DNA of 64,000 nucleotides, from assembly GCA_004020645.1 (NCBI GenBank), contig SAQL01000005.1:1-64000 (forward strand), read 5' to 3'. The notes below the pieces were generated by a model that saw only the letters and a list, made by a program, of their open reading frames with translations, did no database searches and was not told where the DNA came from. The position numbers and the translations under genes are program-made. Of this stretch, positions 1 to 9,654 are shown one piece after another. Numbering within the stretch: position 1 is the stretch's first letter; every line of letters begins with the position of its first letter. The DNA comes from Mesorhizobium sp. GTDB lineage: Bacteria > Pseudomonadota > Alphaproteobacteria > Rhizobiales > Rhizobiaceae.

Positions 1-17
1 CACGACCGCTCATAAGT

Positions 18-42
18 GCTTCGGCCGGCGAAGGCCGGAAGC
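18..42 (-). terminator. Hairpin just downstream of cca
   Basis: Inverted repeat with arms GCTTCGGCC and GGCCGGAAGC (one bulged base) and a 6-nt loop, lying 50 bases past the cca stop. There is no T run on either side, so it is at best a weak or Rho-assisted terminator. The rest of bases 1-92 shows nothing I recognise. Confidence 0.3.
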
Positions 43-92
43 GCAGAAAACGCCACCATATGACTCGCCAGAGTAGAGTTTCCAAACGGTCT

Positions 93-1361
93 CTAACTTT
101 CGAGTGCTTCTGCGGCGCGCTCGAGGAGCGCGCCGCGATCCAGTGCAAAGCCGGACTCGATCCACTCGTTTTCGAGGTTCTTCAAGGTTGCGCCGAGTTT
201 CGGTCCGGGCGACGCGCCAAGCGTCGTCAGATCGGCGCCCTTAAGCGGAAAAACGGGCTTTTTCCACTTTCCGGTGAAGGCCAGCAGGCGCGAGAAGCCG
301 CCGGCTTCGAGCAGCGCGTCATTGTCCTCGACGGCGCGGGCTCGAGCAGAAACGAGCGACAGCCGCAAGCGATCGACAACGCCCTGATGATCGCCATGAT
401 AGAGCCGTTTTGCAAGTTCCGCTTCGGTCGTCTTCGGCTCGACAGGCGCTGTCAGCGCCCACTGCCTCAGACGGCCGGCATCGCTGACGGAGAATCTCAG
501 CCGCTCAGCCAGCATCTTCATCCGCGCGGCGTCCGGCGGCACGATCGCTTCCAGCCTGAGCAGCGGGTCCGGCGTCCAGCCCAGATCCTTCTCAGCCCTG
601 GTCAGCGCATGGATCGCATCGATGCCCCATTTCTCGCTCTCCGGCAGAACGCTGGTGAGCACGCTGGCCTGGCGCATCCATAGCAGGGCGCGCGATGGAT
701 CGGGGGCCGACAGCAGCTTCTTCAGCTCGGACCAGATGCGCTCGACCGAGAGTTGGCCGAGCCCCTCCTTGAGCCGGGCGCAAGCCTTCAGCCCTTCGGC
801 ATCCGGCCGACCGTCGCCATACCAGGCGAAGAAGCGGAAAAAGCGCAGGATGCGCAGATAATCCTCGCGGATGCGCGCTTCCGGATCGCCGATGAAGCGC
901 AGCCGGCGCGCCTCGATGTCGGCGACGCCGCCGACCAGGTCGACGATCGTCCCGTCGGCCTCGGCATAGAGCGCGTTGATGGTGAAATCGCGCCGTTCCG
1001 CGTCGGCCTTCCAGTCGCGCCCGAACGACACCTTGGCCCGCCGTCCGTCGGTCTCGATGTCGGCGCGCAGCGTGGTTACCTCGAACGGCTTCCCGCCGGC
1101 GACAATCGTGATGGTGCCGTGCTCGATGCCGGTCGGCACAGCCTTGAAGCCCGCCGCTTCGGCGCGGCGGATGGTCTCGTCGGGCACGGTCGTGGTGGCG
1201 ATATCGACGTCGGCGACCGGCTGGCCGATGAGCGCATTGCGCACCGCACCGCCGGCGACACGCGCCTCCTCGCCGCCAGCCGCCAGCGCCGCCAGCAGGC
1301 GCTGCAGGTGCCGTTCGCCGAGCCAGTCGGCTTTGCCCGCGAGCGACATCCGGCCGCTCAC
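93..1361 (-). CDS. cca: CCA tRNA nucleotidyltransferase / poly(A) polymerase family
   Basis: 422 aa, the usual length for the alphaproteobacterial class II CCA-adding enzyme. This enzyme builds or repairs the 3'-CCA of tRNA in the cytoplasm without a nucleic acid template. Seen directly: the GG motif of the nucleotidyltransferase head (GGAVRNALIG, about residues 37-46), the DVD metal-binding pair (51-53), the RRDFTINALY motif (about 122-131) and REDYLRILRFFRF (about 163-175), all diagnostic of the family. The ATG overlaps the stop of the upstream Nudix gene by 4 bases, so the two are translationally coupled. A Nudix-cca pair of this kind is a common alphaproteobacterial arrangement. A poly(A) polymerase activity cannot be excluded from sequence alone. 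Confidence 0.93.
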   Translation of the reverse strand: MSGRMSLAGKADWLGERHLQRLLAALAAGGEEARVAGGAVRNALIGQPVADVDIATTTVPDETIRRAEAAGFKAVPTGIEHGTITIVAGGKPFEVTTLRADIETDGRRAKVSFGRDWKADAERRDFTINALYAEADGTIVDLVGGVADIEARRLRFIGDPEARIREDYLRILRFFRFFAWYGDGRPDAEGLKACARLKEGLGQLSVERIWSELKKLLSAPDPSRALLWMRQASVLTSVLPESEKWGIDAIHALTRAEKDLGWTPDPLLRLEAIVPPDAARMKMLAERLRFSVSDAGRLRQWALTAPVEPKTTEAELAKRLYHGDHQGVVDRLRLSLVSARARAVEDNDALLEAGGFSRLLAFTGKWKKPVFPLKGADLTTLGASPGPKLGATLKNLENEWIESGFALDRGALLERAAEALES

Positions 1362-1990
1362 GTATAGAGCCTTTCATAGAGCGTGCGGATGATGCCGGCG
1401 GTGACGCCCCAGATCCGCTGGCCGCCATAGGGCATCTCGTAGAAGACCCATTCGAGGTCGTTCCACATCCGGCTGTCGCGGCCGTGGTTGGCCGGATCCA
1501 TCAGGAAGCGCAGCGGCACTTCGAAGACGGCGTCGACCTCCTCGGAATTCAGCGTCAGTGAAAAACCCGGCCGCACTATTCCCAGCACCGGGGCGATCCG
1601 GTAGCCGCTGCCGGAGACATAATCGGGCATGCGGCCGATGATCTCGACCCGGTCCTGGCCAAGACCGATCTCCTCGAATGTCTCGCGAAGGGCCGCCGCC
1701 TCCGGGCTCGGGTCGGTAGGGTCGATCGTGCCGCCGGGAAAGGCCACCTGCCCCGAATGGTTGCGCAGCTTTTCCGCCCGCTTGGTCAGCAGAACCGTGG
1801 CGTCGCATCCGTGATCGACCACCGGTATCAGCACGGCGGCATCGCGCAGTGCCTTCGCAAGCTTCAAACGCGGATGGCCGGGGTTGAAGCGATGGTCGCC
1901 ATAATCGTCGGCGGCATGCGCCAGCGGCTGTGCCGCGACGCGGGCGCGAAAATCCTCGGCGGAAAACGGCGCCCGCGTCACTTGGTCCAT
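1358..1990 (-). CDS. CoA pyrophosphatase-type Nudix hydrolase
   Basis: 210 aa. The NuCoA signature is visible (LLTKRAEKLRNHSG followed by QVAFPGG, about residues 66-86) and runs straight into a Nudix box ending in RETFEEIGL. Family members split coenzyme A or its derivatives into 3',5'-ADP and phosphopantetheine. The NuCoA motif sets this apart from general Nudix enzymes such as the one at 46011-46514. The gene sits first in a two-gene unit with cca (4-base overlap), 46 bases after the DUF1285 gene on the same strand. Substrate assignment is by motif only. Confidence 0.85.
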   Translation of the reverse strand: MDQVTRAPFSAEDFRARVAAQPLAHAADDYGDHRFNPGHPRLKLAKALRDAAVLIPVVDHGCDATVLLTKRAEKLRNHSGQVAFPGGTIDPTDPSPEAAALRETFEEIGLGQDRVEIIGRMPDYVSGSGYRIAPVLGIVRPGFSLTLNSEEVDAVFEVPLRFLMDPANHGRDSRMWNDLEWVFYEMPYGGQRIWGVTAGIIRTLYERLYT

Positions 1991-2036
1991 AACGTCACCT
2001 GGTCCATCATGCCCCGGTCCATTTAGCGCTGCCCTC

Positions 2037-2672
2037 TCATGCGCTCAGCCGCTGCAGTTTTTCGGCCGGCATGATCGGATAGACCGCGCCCTTCGAACGG
2101 ACAGCAAACATCCTTCTGCCGCCGACCTCGATCTCTTCGCCATGATCGACCAGTTCGTACATGACCGGCCGCGACACCAGCGCTTCCAGCCGTCCGCGCA
2201 CCAGCACATAGGGTTTCAGGCCACCGGTCGCCTCCTCGTCGACGAAGCGCAGCGGATGGTCCGGCCCGGCCTCGACCACATCGCCGACATTGGTGCGGAA
2301 AGTGATGACTTGGCCATAGCCGGTGCCGCAAACGTCCATCTCGACGGCGATGAAGGGCGCGTCGACGACGCGGATGCCGACCCTTTCCACCGGCGTCACC
2401 AGATAGGTCTTGCCGTCTTCGTCCTTGCGCAGCACGGAGGAAAACAGCTGCACCAGCGGCATGCGGCCGATCGGCGTGCCCTGGTAGAACCAGGTGCCGT
2501 CCTGACTGATCTCCATATCGAGATCGCCGCAAAAGGCCGGATTCCAGCGCTCCACTGGTGCCAGCCCCTTGCCCGCGCGGGCGGCACGCGAGATCAGTGC
2601 CTCAAGTCCGCGCGCCTCGGTGGCGGTCGTCAAACTTTCATCACGATCGTCGGCGCGTTCTGTCATGGTCAC
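2037..2672 (-). CDS. DUF1285 family protein
   Basis: 211 aa, soluble, with no signal peptide or membrane segment. The central block (GDLDMEISQDGTWFYQGTPI, then PLVQLFSSVLR) is the typical start of a DUF1285 domain, a two-lobed beta-rich fold found across proteobacteria with no agreed function. It is the first gene of a minus-strand run continuing into the Nudix hydrolase and cca, and it diverges from the MoxR operon. I see the family resemblance clearly but cannot give a biochemical role. Confidence 0.8.
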   Translation of the reverse strand: MTMTERADDRDESLTTATEARGLEALISRAARAGKGLAPVERWNPAFCGDLDMEISQDGTWFYQGTPIGRMPLVQLFSSVLRKDEDGKTYLVTPVERVGIRVVDAPFIAVEMDVCGTGYGQVITFRTNVGDVVEAGPDHPLRFVDEEATGGLKPYVLVRGRLEALVSRPVMYELVDHGEEIEVGGRRMFAVRSKGAVYPIMPAEKLQRLSA

Positions 2673-2813
2673 GAAATAGTCACTGTTGTTCCGCTTGTCA
2701 GCCTAAGTCAGTGATTTAAGTTCAAAGACAGGCGCCATACGAGGCCGAATCGCGGCACTCTATGGCGTCTAAGGTTGCAAGCCGGTATTTCCAACGAGAA
2801 GGATCGATGCTGC

Positions 2814-3818
2814 ATGAGCGTGATGATCAAGGAAAGCCCGATCAGCGAAAAGGACATGATCGCCCAGGCCGAGACGGCGCTGGCCGACATTTCCAGGGTT
2901 CGCGAGGGCGTCGGCCGCGTCATCTTCGGCCAGGAAAGCGTCGTCGAACGCACGCTGGTGGCGCTGCTGGCCGGCGGCCATGCGCTGCTGGTCGGCGTGC
3001 CCGGCCTCGCCAAGACCAAGCTGGTCGAGACTTTGGGCATCGTGCTCGGCCTCGATTCCCGCCGCATCCAGTTCACGCCCGACCTGATGCCGTCCGATAT
3101 TCTCGGCTCCGAGGTGATGGAGCAGGACGAATTCGGCAAGCGCTCGTTCCGCTTCATCTCCGGGCCGATCTTCGCGCAGCTGCTGATGGCCGACGAAATC
3201 AACCGCGCCTCGCCGCGCACCCAGTCGGCGCTGCTGCAGTCGATGCAGGAATACCACGTCACCATTGCCGGCGTCCGCCACGACCTGCCGGCGCCCTTCC
3301 ACGTGCTGGCGACGCAGAACCCGCTGGAGCAGGAAGGCACCTATCCGCTGCCCGAGGCGCAGCTTGATCGCTTCCTGATGCAGGTCGACATCCTCTATCC
3401 GGAAATCGAGGCGGAGCGTCGTATCCTTCTGGAAACCACCGGCATCGAGGACGCCAAGGCGCAGAACGTGCTGCAGCCGGCGCGGCTGAAGGAGATCCAG
3501 ACCCTCATTCGCCGCATGCCGGTGCCGGAAAGCGTCGTCGAGGCGATCCTCCAGCTGGTGCGCTCGGCGCGCCCCGGCCAGGGCAATGCCGAGACTGACA
3601 AGCACGTCGCCTGGGGACCGGGGCCGCGCGCCAGCCAGTCGCTGACGCTATGCGCCCGCGCCCGCGCCCTCTATGATGGACGGCTGGCGCCGTCGATCGA
3701 CGATATCAGAGCGCTGGCCGAGCCGGTGCTGCAGCACCGCATGGCGCTGACCTTTGCCGCCCGTGCCGAGGGCACAACCGTGCGCGACGTGGTGGCGAAA
3801 CTGGCAAAAGGCATCTGA
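2814..3818 (+). CDS. MoxR-family AAA+ ATPase
   Basis: 334 aa from ATG 2814. The start is set by the purine-rich GAGAAGGA ten bases upstream; an in-frame TTG at 2775 has no such site. MoxR ATPases are chaperone-like AAA+ proteins that work with von Willebrand/DUF58 partners in maturation of enzyme or envelope complexes. Visible motifs are a Walker A-like GVPGLAKTKLVE (MoxR proteins have this relaxed P-loop), Walker B LLMADEINRA, sensor-1-like ATQNP and the typical LPEAQLDRFLM. It is followed by DUF58, BatA/DUF4159 and GATase-like genes with overlapping or near-touching ends, so all four are likely one operon. Confidence 0.93.
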   Translation: MSVMIKESPISEKDMIAQAETALADISRVREGVGRVIFGQESVVERTLVALLAGGHALLVGVPGLAKTKLVETLGIVLGLDSRRIQFTPDLMPSDILGSEVMEQDEFGKRSFRFISGPIFAQLLMADEINRASPRTQSALLQSMQEYHVTIAGVRHDLPAPFHVLATQNPLEQEGTYPLPEAQLDRFLMQVDILYPEIEAERRILLETTGIEDAKAQNVLQPARLKEIQTLIRRMPVPESVVEAILQLVRSARPGQGNAETDKHVAWGPGPRASQSLTLCARARALYDGRLAPSIDDIRALAEPVLQHRMALTFAARAEGTTVRDVVAKLAKGI

Positions 3819-4732
3819 TGGCGCGTATAGGCGAGGCCCAGGCACCGGCGGCGACGCGTGACGCGCTCGCCCGCGGCCGGTTGCGGGCGTCGCTGGTGCC
3901 GGACCTGCTGGTCGAGGCGCGCCGCATCGTCAACACGGTGATCGCCGGCTGGCACGGCCGCCGCAAGCGCGGCATCGGCGAGAATTTCTGGCAGTTCCGG
4001 CCCTATGTCGAGGGCGACTCCTCGCGCATCGACTGGCGCCGCTCGGCCCGCGACGACCACATCTATGTGCGCGACCGCGAATGGGAGGCTGCCCATACGG
4101 TGTGGCTGTGGGCCGACCCCTCGCCTTCGATGCTCTACAAATCGACCGGAGCCACCGTTTCGAAGGAATCCCGCGCGCTGGTGCTGGCGCTGGCCATGGC
4201 TGAGCTTCTATCGCGCAGCGGCGAGCGCATCGCCTGGCCCGGGCTGACCGATCCGTTCACCGCCCGCAACGGCGCCGAGCGCATCGCGGCGCAACTCACC
4301 CATGCCGGCGAACTGCCGGCAAAGCCCGACCTCTCCGCCATCCGCCGCTTCTGCGACATCGTCATCGTCAGCGACTTCCTCGATCCGGTCGAGGACACCA
4401 TCGCCTGGCTCGACGTGCTCGCCCGCCACGGCGTGCGAGCCCACCTGATCGAGGTCGCCGACCCGGCCGAGGAGAGATTCCCCTATGCCGGCCGCACCGA
4501 ATTCACCGATCCCGAGACCGGCGACAAGCTGACCGCGGGCCGCGCCGAAACGCTGGGCGATGAATACCGGCTGCTCTACATCGCCCGCCGTCAGGAACTG
4601 ACCGACTGGTGCAAGCGGCTCGGCTGGAGCTTCACCGTCAACCACACCGACCGCCTTGCCTCCGATGCGCTGGTGCGTGTCCACATGGCGATGACCGTCG
4701 ATGGCAGCTCAGCCGGGAGGATCCGCGCATGA
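3818..4732 (+). CDS. DUF58 domain protein, MoxR partner
   Basis: 304 aa. ATG 3818 overlaps the moxR stop (TGATG), indicating translational coupling. The DUF58 core is plain: RKRGIGENFWQFRPY and then GDSSRIDWRRSARDD (about residues 48-80), followed by a degenerate von Willebrand A-like fold with WADPSPSM, where a MIDAS motif would be expected. DUF58 proteins are the constant partners of MoxR ATPases. There is no membrane segment here, so this member is presumably cytoplasmic and docks to the membrane proteins encoded next. Confidence 0.88.
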   Translation: MARIGEAQAPAATRDALARGRLRASLVPDLLVEARRIVNTVIAGWHGRRKRGIGENFWQFRPYVEGDSSRIDWRRSARDDHIYVRDREWEAAHTVWLWADPSPSMLYKSTGATVSKESRALVLALAMAELLSRSGERIAWPGLTDPFTARNGAERIAAQLTHAGELPAKPDLSAIRRFCDIVIVSDFLDPVEDTIAWLDVLARHGVRAHLIEVADPAEERFPYAGRTEFTDPETGDKLTAGRAETLGDEYRLLYIARRQELTDWCKRLGWSFTVNHTDRLASDALVRVHMAMTVDGSSAGRIRA

Positions 4733-7554
4733 GCTGGCTGCCGCTATCTTTCGGGGCACCGATGGTGCTGTGGGGCCTTCTGGCGCTGCCGGTGATCTGG
4801 TGGCTTTTGCGGTTCACCCCGCCCAAGCCGCAGACCGAGGTCTTCCCGCCGCTGAAGATCCTGGCCCGCGTGCTGAGGCGCGAGGAGACGCCGCAACAGA
4901 GCCCGTGGTGGCTGACGCTGCTCAGGCTGCTGATGGCGGCCCTTATCGTTGCGGCGCTTGCCGAACCTGTCTTCAACCCGCGTGAAAGACTGCCGGCCGA
5001 GGGCGCCGCTCTTGCGCTGGTCATCGACAATGACTGGGCAAGTGCCGCCGACTGGGGCCAGCGCGTCGCCACTGCCGAACGGCTGATCACCGATGCCAGC
5101 TCCAACGACGTGCCCGTCATCATCGCCTTCACCGCCGAGAAGCCGAATGCCGAGATCGGTCCCTTCGACGCCGCCACCGCGCTCGACCGGCTGCGCGCGG
5201 CAAAGCCGCGGCCGATCCCAACCGACCGCCCTGCCGTCTACGCTCGCGTCGCGGCAACCCTGGAGACCTTGCCGGGCGCCAGCGTCGCCGTACTCGCCGA
5301 CGGTCTGGCGGCGGAAGGCGACGAGGCCGCCTTCAACACGCTTTTGTCGAAGAACGCCGCCCGTGTCGTCTGGGCCGCCTCCGACCGGCCTGGCTTGATC
5401 GGCCTGACCGGCGCCGACAACCAGGTGGACGGCTTCGAGCTGACCGCCATCCGCGCGCCGGGCGATCCGGCGCCGGCTCAGGTGACCGCCGGCGCCTTCG
5501 ACGACAAGGGCCGCCGTATCGCCGACGCCACGCTGACCTTCTCACCGGGCGAATCCACCGCCACCGGCACGATGGCGGTGCCGTTCGAACTGCGCAACGA
5601 CTTCGCCTCGATCGCGCTCGACGGCCAACGGCAGGCAGGCGCCGTCCGCGTGCTCGACGAGAATTCCAAGCGCCGCCGCGTCGGGCTGCTGTCGCAGGCC
5701 GAGGCCGACCAGGCGCAGCCGCTTCTGTCGCCGCTGTACTACATCCGCCGTGCGCTGCAGCCCTTCGCCGATCTGGCTGAGCCGTCGAGCGCCGACCTTG
5801 CCGACGCCATCCCGCAGCTCCTCGACCAGAAGCCGGCGATGATCGTCATGGCCGATGTCGGCACCATTCCGGAGCTGGTGCGGCAAAGGTTGGTCGACTG
5901 GGTCGACAATGGCGGCACGCTGGTGCGGTTCGCCGGCTCGCGGCTGGTCGCCGCCGGCAATGACGACGACCTGCTGCCGGTTAGGCTGCGCACCGGCGAG
6001 CGTTCGCTCGGCGGCGCGCTGTCGTGGACGACGCCGCAGCCGGTCACCGATTTCACGAAGACCGGTCCCTTCGCCGATCTCGCTCCGCCAGCCGAGGTCA
6101 CCGTCACCAGGCAGGTGCTGGCCGAGCCGACGCCCGATATCGTCGAGCGCACCTGGGCCACGCTTGCCGACGGCACGCCGCTGGTGACCGGGATGAAGAA
6201 GGGCAAGGGCACGCTCGTCCTGTTCCATGTCACGCCGGAGGCGACCTGGTCGAACCTGCCGATCTCCGGCAGCTTCGTCGAGATGCTGCGCCGCATCGTG
6301 CAACTGTCGCGCAACCAGGGCGCGGCGGTCGCCAATGCCGAGGCCGCCGCCACCTCGCTGGCGCCCTACCGCATGATATCAGCTGACGGCACGCTGGTGC
6401 CGCCGACGCCGGATGCACGGCCGCTGGTGCCGGGTGCCGGCCCGCTGCCGGTGACGTTCGAGAACCCGCCTGGCCTGTACGGCTCCGAAACCGGCGTCCT
6501 CGCCCACAATCTGCTCAATGCCGAGAGCAGCTTCGCACCGCTGGTCCGTCCTCAGATCACCGTGCCGGTCACCACCATCCAGTACGCCTTCGATGAATCG
6601 CACAATTTGAAGGGGCCGCTGGTGGCGGCAGCTCTCTTGCTGATGGTGCTCGACACGCTCGCCGTGTTCTGGATGAGCGGCTTGTTCTCGCGCCGGCCAC
6701 GCCGCGCCGGCACGGCTGCTGCGACCACCGCCGCCCTGCTGATTGTGCTCGGCGCCCTGGTCGGCCACACCGACATCGCCCGCGCCGACGATGCCAAACC
6801 CGGCGATGAGCGGGCGATCGAGGACATTTCCAAGACCCGAATCGCCTATGTGCAGACCGGCGAACGGAGCGTCGATTCGATCAGCCAAGCCGGGCTGGAG
6901 GGCCTGACCCGCTTCCTGATCGAAAAGACCGCGCTTGAGCCGGGGGCTCCGGCCAGCGTCGATATCTCGAAGGACCAGCTTGCCTTCTATCCGCTGATCT
7001 ACTGGCCGATCGATCCTGCCGCGCCGATGCCGAGCCAGGCCGCGATCGCCCGCGTCGACGCCTATATGCAGCAGGGCGGCACGGTGCTGTTCGACACGCG
7101 CGACCAGTTCGCCACCGGCATCGGCGCGGATTCGGCCAGCCCGGCGACGGAGCGGCTGCGCGACATCCTCGGCAATCTCAACGTGCCGGCGCTGGAACCG
7201 GTGCCGTCGGACCACGTGCTGACCAAGTCCTTCTACATCCTGCCTGAGTTTCCCGGACGCTTCGCCGGCGGACCGCTCTGGGTCGCGGCGTCGCTCGAAG
7301 CCAGCAACACCGAGAACCGCCCGGTACGCACCGGCGACGGCGTCTCGCCGATCATGATCACCGCCAATGATTTCGCCGGCGCCTGGGCGGTCGACGAGAA
7401 TGGCGACCCGCTTTTGCCGACCGTGCCGTCGGACCCGATGCAGCGCATTTATGCGCTGCGCGCCGGCGTCAACATCATGATGTACATGCTGACCGGCAAC
7501 TACAAATCCGATCAGGTGCATGTGCCGGTGCTGCTCGAACGGCTGGGGCAGTAA
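4729..7554 (+). CDS. BatA-like N-terminus plus DUF4159 membrane protein
   Basis: 941 aa from ATG 4729, which overlaps the DUF58 stop (ATGA); upstream in-frame codons read through the DUF58 gene and are rejected. Residues 1-85 hold two hydrophobic segments separated by a basic loop, the aerotolerance-regulator (BatA) N-terminal pattern. A long periplasmic or cytoplasmic von Willebrand-like region follows, with another membrane segment at about 630-650 and a second near 665-685. The C-terminal 240 residues match the DUF4159 type (for example FYPLIYWPIDP and DTRDQF). Family members accompany MoxR/DUF58 in alphaproteobacteria. Role inferred: membrane scaffold of the complex; substrate unknown. 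Confidence 0.82.
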   Translation: MSWLPLSFGAPMVLWGLLALPVIWWLLRFTPPKPQTEVFPPLKILARVLRREETPQQSPWWLTLLRLLMAALIVAALAEPVFNPRERLPAEGAALALVIDNDWASAADWGQRVATAERLITDASSNDVPVIIAFTAEKPNAEIGPFDAATALDRLRAAKPRPIPTDRPAVYARVAATLETLPGASVAVLADGLAAEGDEAAFNTLLSKNAARVVWAASDRPGLIGLTGADNQVDGFELTAIRAPGDPAPAQVTAGAFDDKGRRIADATLTFSPGESTATGTMAVPFELRNDFASIALDGQRQAGAVRVLDENSKRRRVGLLSQAEADQAQPLLSPLYYIRRALQPFADLAEPSSADLADAIPQLLDQKPAMIVMADVGTIPELVRQRLVDWVDNGGTLVRFAGSRLVAAGNDDDLLPVRLRTGERSLGGALSWTTPQPVTDFTKTGPFADLAPPAEVTVTRQVLAEPTPDIVERTWATLADGTPLVTGMKKGKGTLVLFHVTPEATWSNLPISGSFVEMLRRIVQLSRNQGAAVANAEAAATSLAPYRMISADGTLVPPTPDARPLVPGAGPLPVTFENPPGLYGSETGVLAHNLLNAESSFAPLVRPQITVPVTTIQYAFDESHNLKGPLVAAALLLMVLDTLAVFWMSGLFSRRPRRAGTAAATTAALLIVLGALVGHTDIARADDAKPGDERAIEDISKTRIAYVQTGERSVDSISQAGLEGLTRFLIEKTALEPGAPASVDISKDQLAFYPLIYWPIDPAAPMPSQAAIARVDAYMQQGGTVLFDTRDQFATGIGADSASPATERLRDILGNLNVPALEPVPSDHVLTKSFYILPEFPGRFAGGPLWVAASLEASNTENRPVRTGDGVSPIMITANDFAGAWAVDENGDPLLPTVPSDPMQRIYALRAGVNIMMYMLTGNYKSDQVHVPVLLERLGQ

Positions 7555-7557
7555 GCC

Positions 7558-9645
7558 ATGAACTTGTCGCTCGCTTTCGAACCGCTCGTCTCCTGGCCGC
7601 TGCTTGGCCTGGTGCTGGCGCCGCTTTTGCTGCTGGCATTGGTTGGTCTGTGGTTTCGCCAGCGCGGCGCGATCTTCCGATTTGCCGCCCTGCTGGCGCT
7701 GACTGCGGCCCTGCTCAACCCGGTGTTGCTCGACGAAGAGCGCGAGGCGCTGAAAAGCGTCGTCGCCGTTGTCGTCGACCGCAGCCAGAGCCAGGACATT
7801 GGCGAGCGCACCAAGCAGACCGACGAGGCGCTGGCCGGGCTTCAGCAGCGCCTCGGCCGCTTCAAGCAGTTCGACGTCCGCGTTGTCGAGGCCGGCAAGT
7901 CGGAAGCCGCCGAGGAGCGCACCGAGACACGGCTTTTCGGCGCGCTTGAAAGCGCTTTCCGCGACGTGCCGCCTTCGCGCATCGGCGGCGCCATCATGAT
8001 CACCGATGGCGAGGTGCATGACGCCCCCGGCGGCACGCCCGACTTCAACGCCCCGCTGCACGCGCTGATCACCGGCAACGACCAGGAAAAGGATCGCCGC
8101 ATCCGCTTCGAGAATGCGCCGCGCTTCGGTCTGGTCGGCAAGCCGCTCGAAATGACCTATCGCGTCATCGGCACCAACAACGAGGCCGGCTCGATCGATG
8201 TGCGCGTCTCGGTCAATGGCGAGCAGGTTTCGGTCGAGCGCGCCACCATCGGCCAGGCCATGCCGCTGCAAGTGACCATTCCCGGCGCCGGCCGCAACAT
8301 CGTCGAACTCGCCATCGACCCAGAGCCCGACGAACTTACCGACACCAACAACCGCGCCATCGCGCTGATCGACGGCATCCGCGAGAATTTGCGCGTGCTG
8401 CTGGTTTCCGGTGAGCCGCATGCCGGTGAGCGCACCTGGCGCAACCTTTTGAAATCCGACGCCTCGGTCGATCTGGTCCACTTCACCATTCTGCGGCCGC
8501 CGGAAAAGCAGGACGGCACGCCGATCAACGAACTGTCGCTGATCGCCTTCCCGACGCGCGAGCTGTTCGTCGAGAAGATCAAGGATTTCGACCTGATCAT
8601 CTTCGACCGCTATCAGCACCGCGACGTGCTGCCGATCCTCTATTACGACTACATCGCCGAATATGTCGAAAAGGGCGGCGCGCTGCTGATCGCGGCAGGG
8701 CCCGAATATGCCGGCGAAAGTTCCATCGCCCGCACGCCTTTGATGTCGGCGCTGCCGGCGATGCCGACCGGCGAAGTCGTCGACAAGGCGTTCTACCCGC
8801 GCCTCACCGAACTCGGCCAGCGCCATCCGGTGACGCGCGGGCTCGACGGCTCCGCCACCGAGCCGCCGCACTGGAGCCGCTGGTTCCGCACCATTGGCGT
8901 CGAGAACCCCGAGGGTGAGGCGGTGATGAAGGGCGCCGACAACCGTCCCCTGCTCCTGCTCGACCGCAAGGGCGAAGGCCGCGTCGGCATGTTTCTGTCC
9001 GACCAGGGCTGGTTGTGGGCGCGTGGCTTCGAGGGCGGCGGCCCGCATGTCCAGCTCTATCGCCGCATCGCCCACTGGCTGATGAAGGAGCCCGAACTCG
9101 AGGAGGAGCGGCTGACCGCCGACGGCCGCGGCATGATGCTGGAAATCCGCCGCCAGACGATGAGCGACGATCCCGGCCCGGCGCAGATCATCACCCCGTC
9201 CGGCAAGGCGATGACCGTCAAGCTAGAGAGAGCCGAACCCGGCGTCTTCCTGGGCAGCATCGAAACCAGCGAGATCGGCCTCTATCAGGTCGGCAATGGC
9301 GACCTGAAGGCGCTTGCCCATGTCGGCCCGGTCAATGCGCCGGAATTCACCGACGTCGTCTCCACCGAGAACCGGCTGAAAGCCCCGGCCGAGGCCACCG
9401 GCGGCAGCGTGCGCCGGCTGGCGCAATCGTCGACCCTTGGCAACCTCACCGGCGGCGTAACGCTGCCGTCGGTCGTCCCGGTCCGCTCCACGGGCGCGGC
9501 GGCCGGCAACGACTGGATCGGCCTGCGCACCACCGACGACAGCGTGCTGAAGGCCGTCTCGCGCGTGCCGCTGTTCGGCGGGTTCCTCGGCCTCGGCCTG
9601 CTGCTTCTGGCATTGGGCTCGATGTGGTACCGCGAGGGGCGGTAG
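7558..9645 (+). CDS. Membrane protein with GATase-like domain
   Basis: 695 aa, starting 3 bases after the DUF4159 gene. Two N-terminal membrane helices (about residues 10-30 and 38-58) and one at the C-terminus (about 670-690) frame a large soluble part. The middle region, about residues 275-420, resembles the class-I glutamine amidotransferase-like fold seen in alphaproteobacterial Bat-operon proteins (LRVLLVSGEPHAGERTW and GGALLIAAGPEYAG). I see no catalytic Cys-His-Glu set, so it is probably structural or ligand-binding. It is the last gene of the MoxR operon; a repeat element follows at once. Confidence 0.75.
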   Translation: MNLSLAFEPLVSWPLLGLVLAPLLLLALVGLWFRQRGAIFRFAALLALTAALLNPVLLDEEREALKSVVAVVVDRSQSQDIGERTKQTDEALAGLQQRLGRFKQFDVRVVEAGKSEAAEERTETRLFGALESAFRDVPPSRIGGAIMITDGEVHDAPGGTPDFNAPLHALITGNDQEKDRRIRFENAPRFGLVGKPLEMTYRVIGTNNEAGSIDVRVSVNGEQVSVERATIGQAMPLQVTIPGAGRNIVELAIDPEPDELTDTNNRAIALIDGIRENLRVLLVSGEPHAGERTWRNLLKSDASVDLVHFTILRPPEKQDGTPINELSLIAFPTRELFVEKIKDFDLIIFDRYQHRDVLPILYYDYIAEYVEKGGALLIAAGPEYAGESSIARTPLMSALPAMPTGEVVDKAFYPRLTELGQRHPVTRGLDGSATEPPHWSRWFRTIGVENPEGEAVMKGADNRPLLLLDRKGEGRVGMFLSDQGWLWARGFEGGGPHVQLYRRIAHWLMKEPELEEERLTADGRGMMLEIRRQTMSDDPGPAQIITPSGKAMTVKLERAEPGVFLGSIETSEIGLYQVGNGDLKALAHVGPVNAPEFTDVVSTENRLKAPAEATGGSVRRLAQSSTLGNLTGGVTLPSVVPVRSTGAAAGNDWIGLRTTDDSVLKAVSRVPLFGGFLGLGLLLLALGSMWYREGR

Positions 9646-9654
9646 CGCGCCGTT

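Noticed and set aside
6379..9075. A very long open frame on the minus strand opposite the DUF4159 and GATase-like genes
   Set aside because: It is antisense to two well-supported genes, lacks family-like sequence and is rich in Arg/Gly/Asp as expected from GC3 bias. Similar antisense frames occur opposite fhs (22422-23789) and choX/choW (11888-13513).
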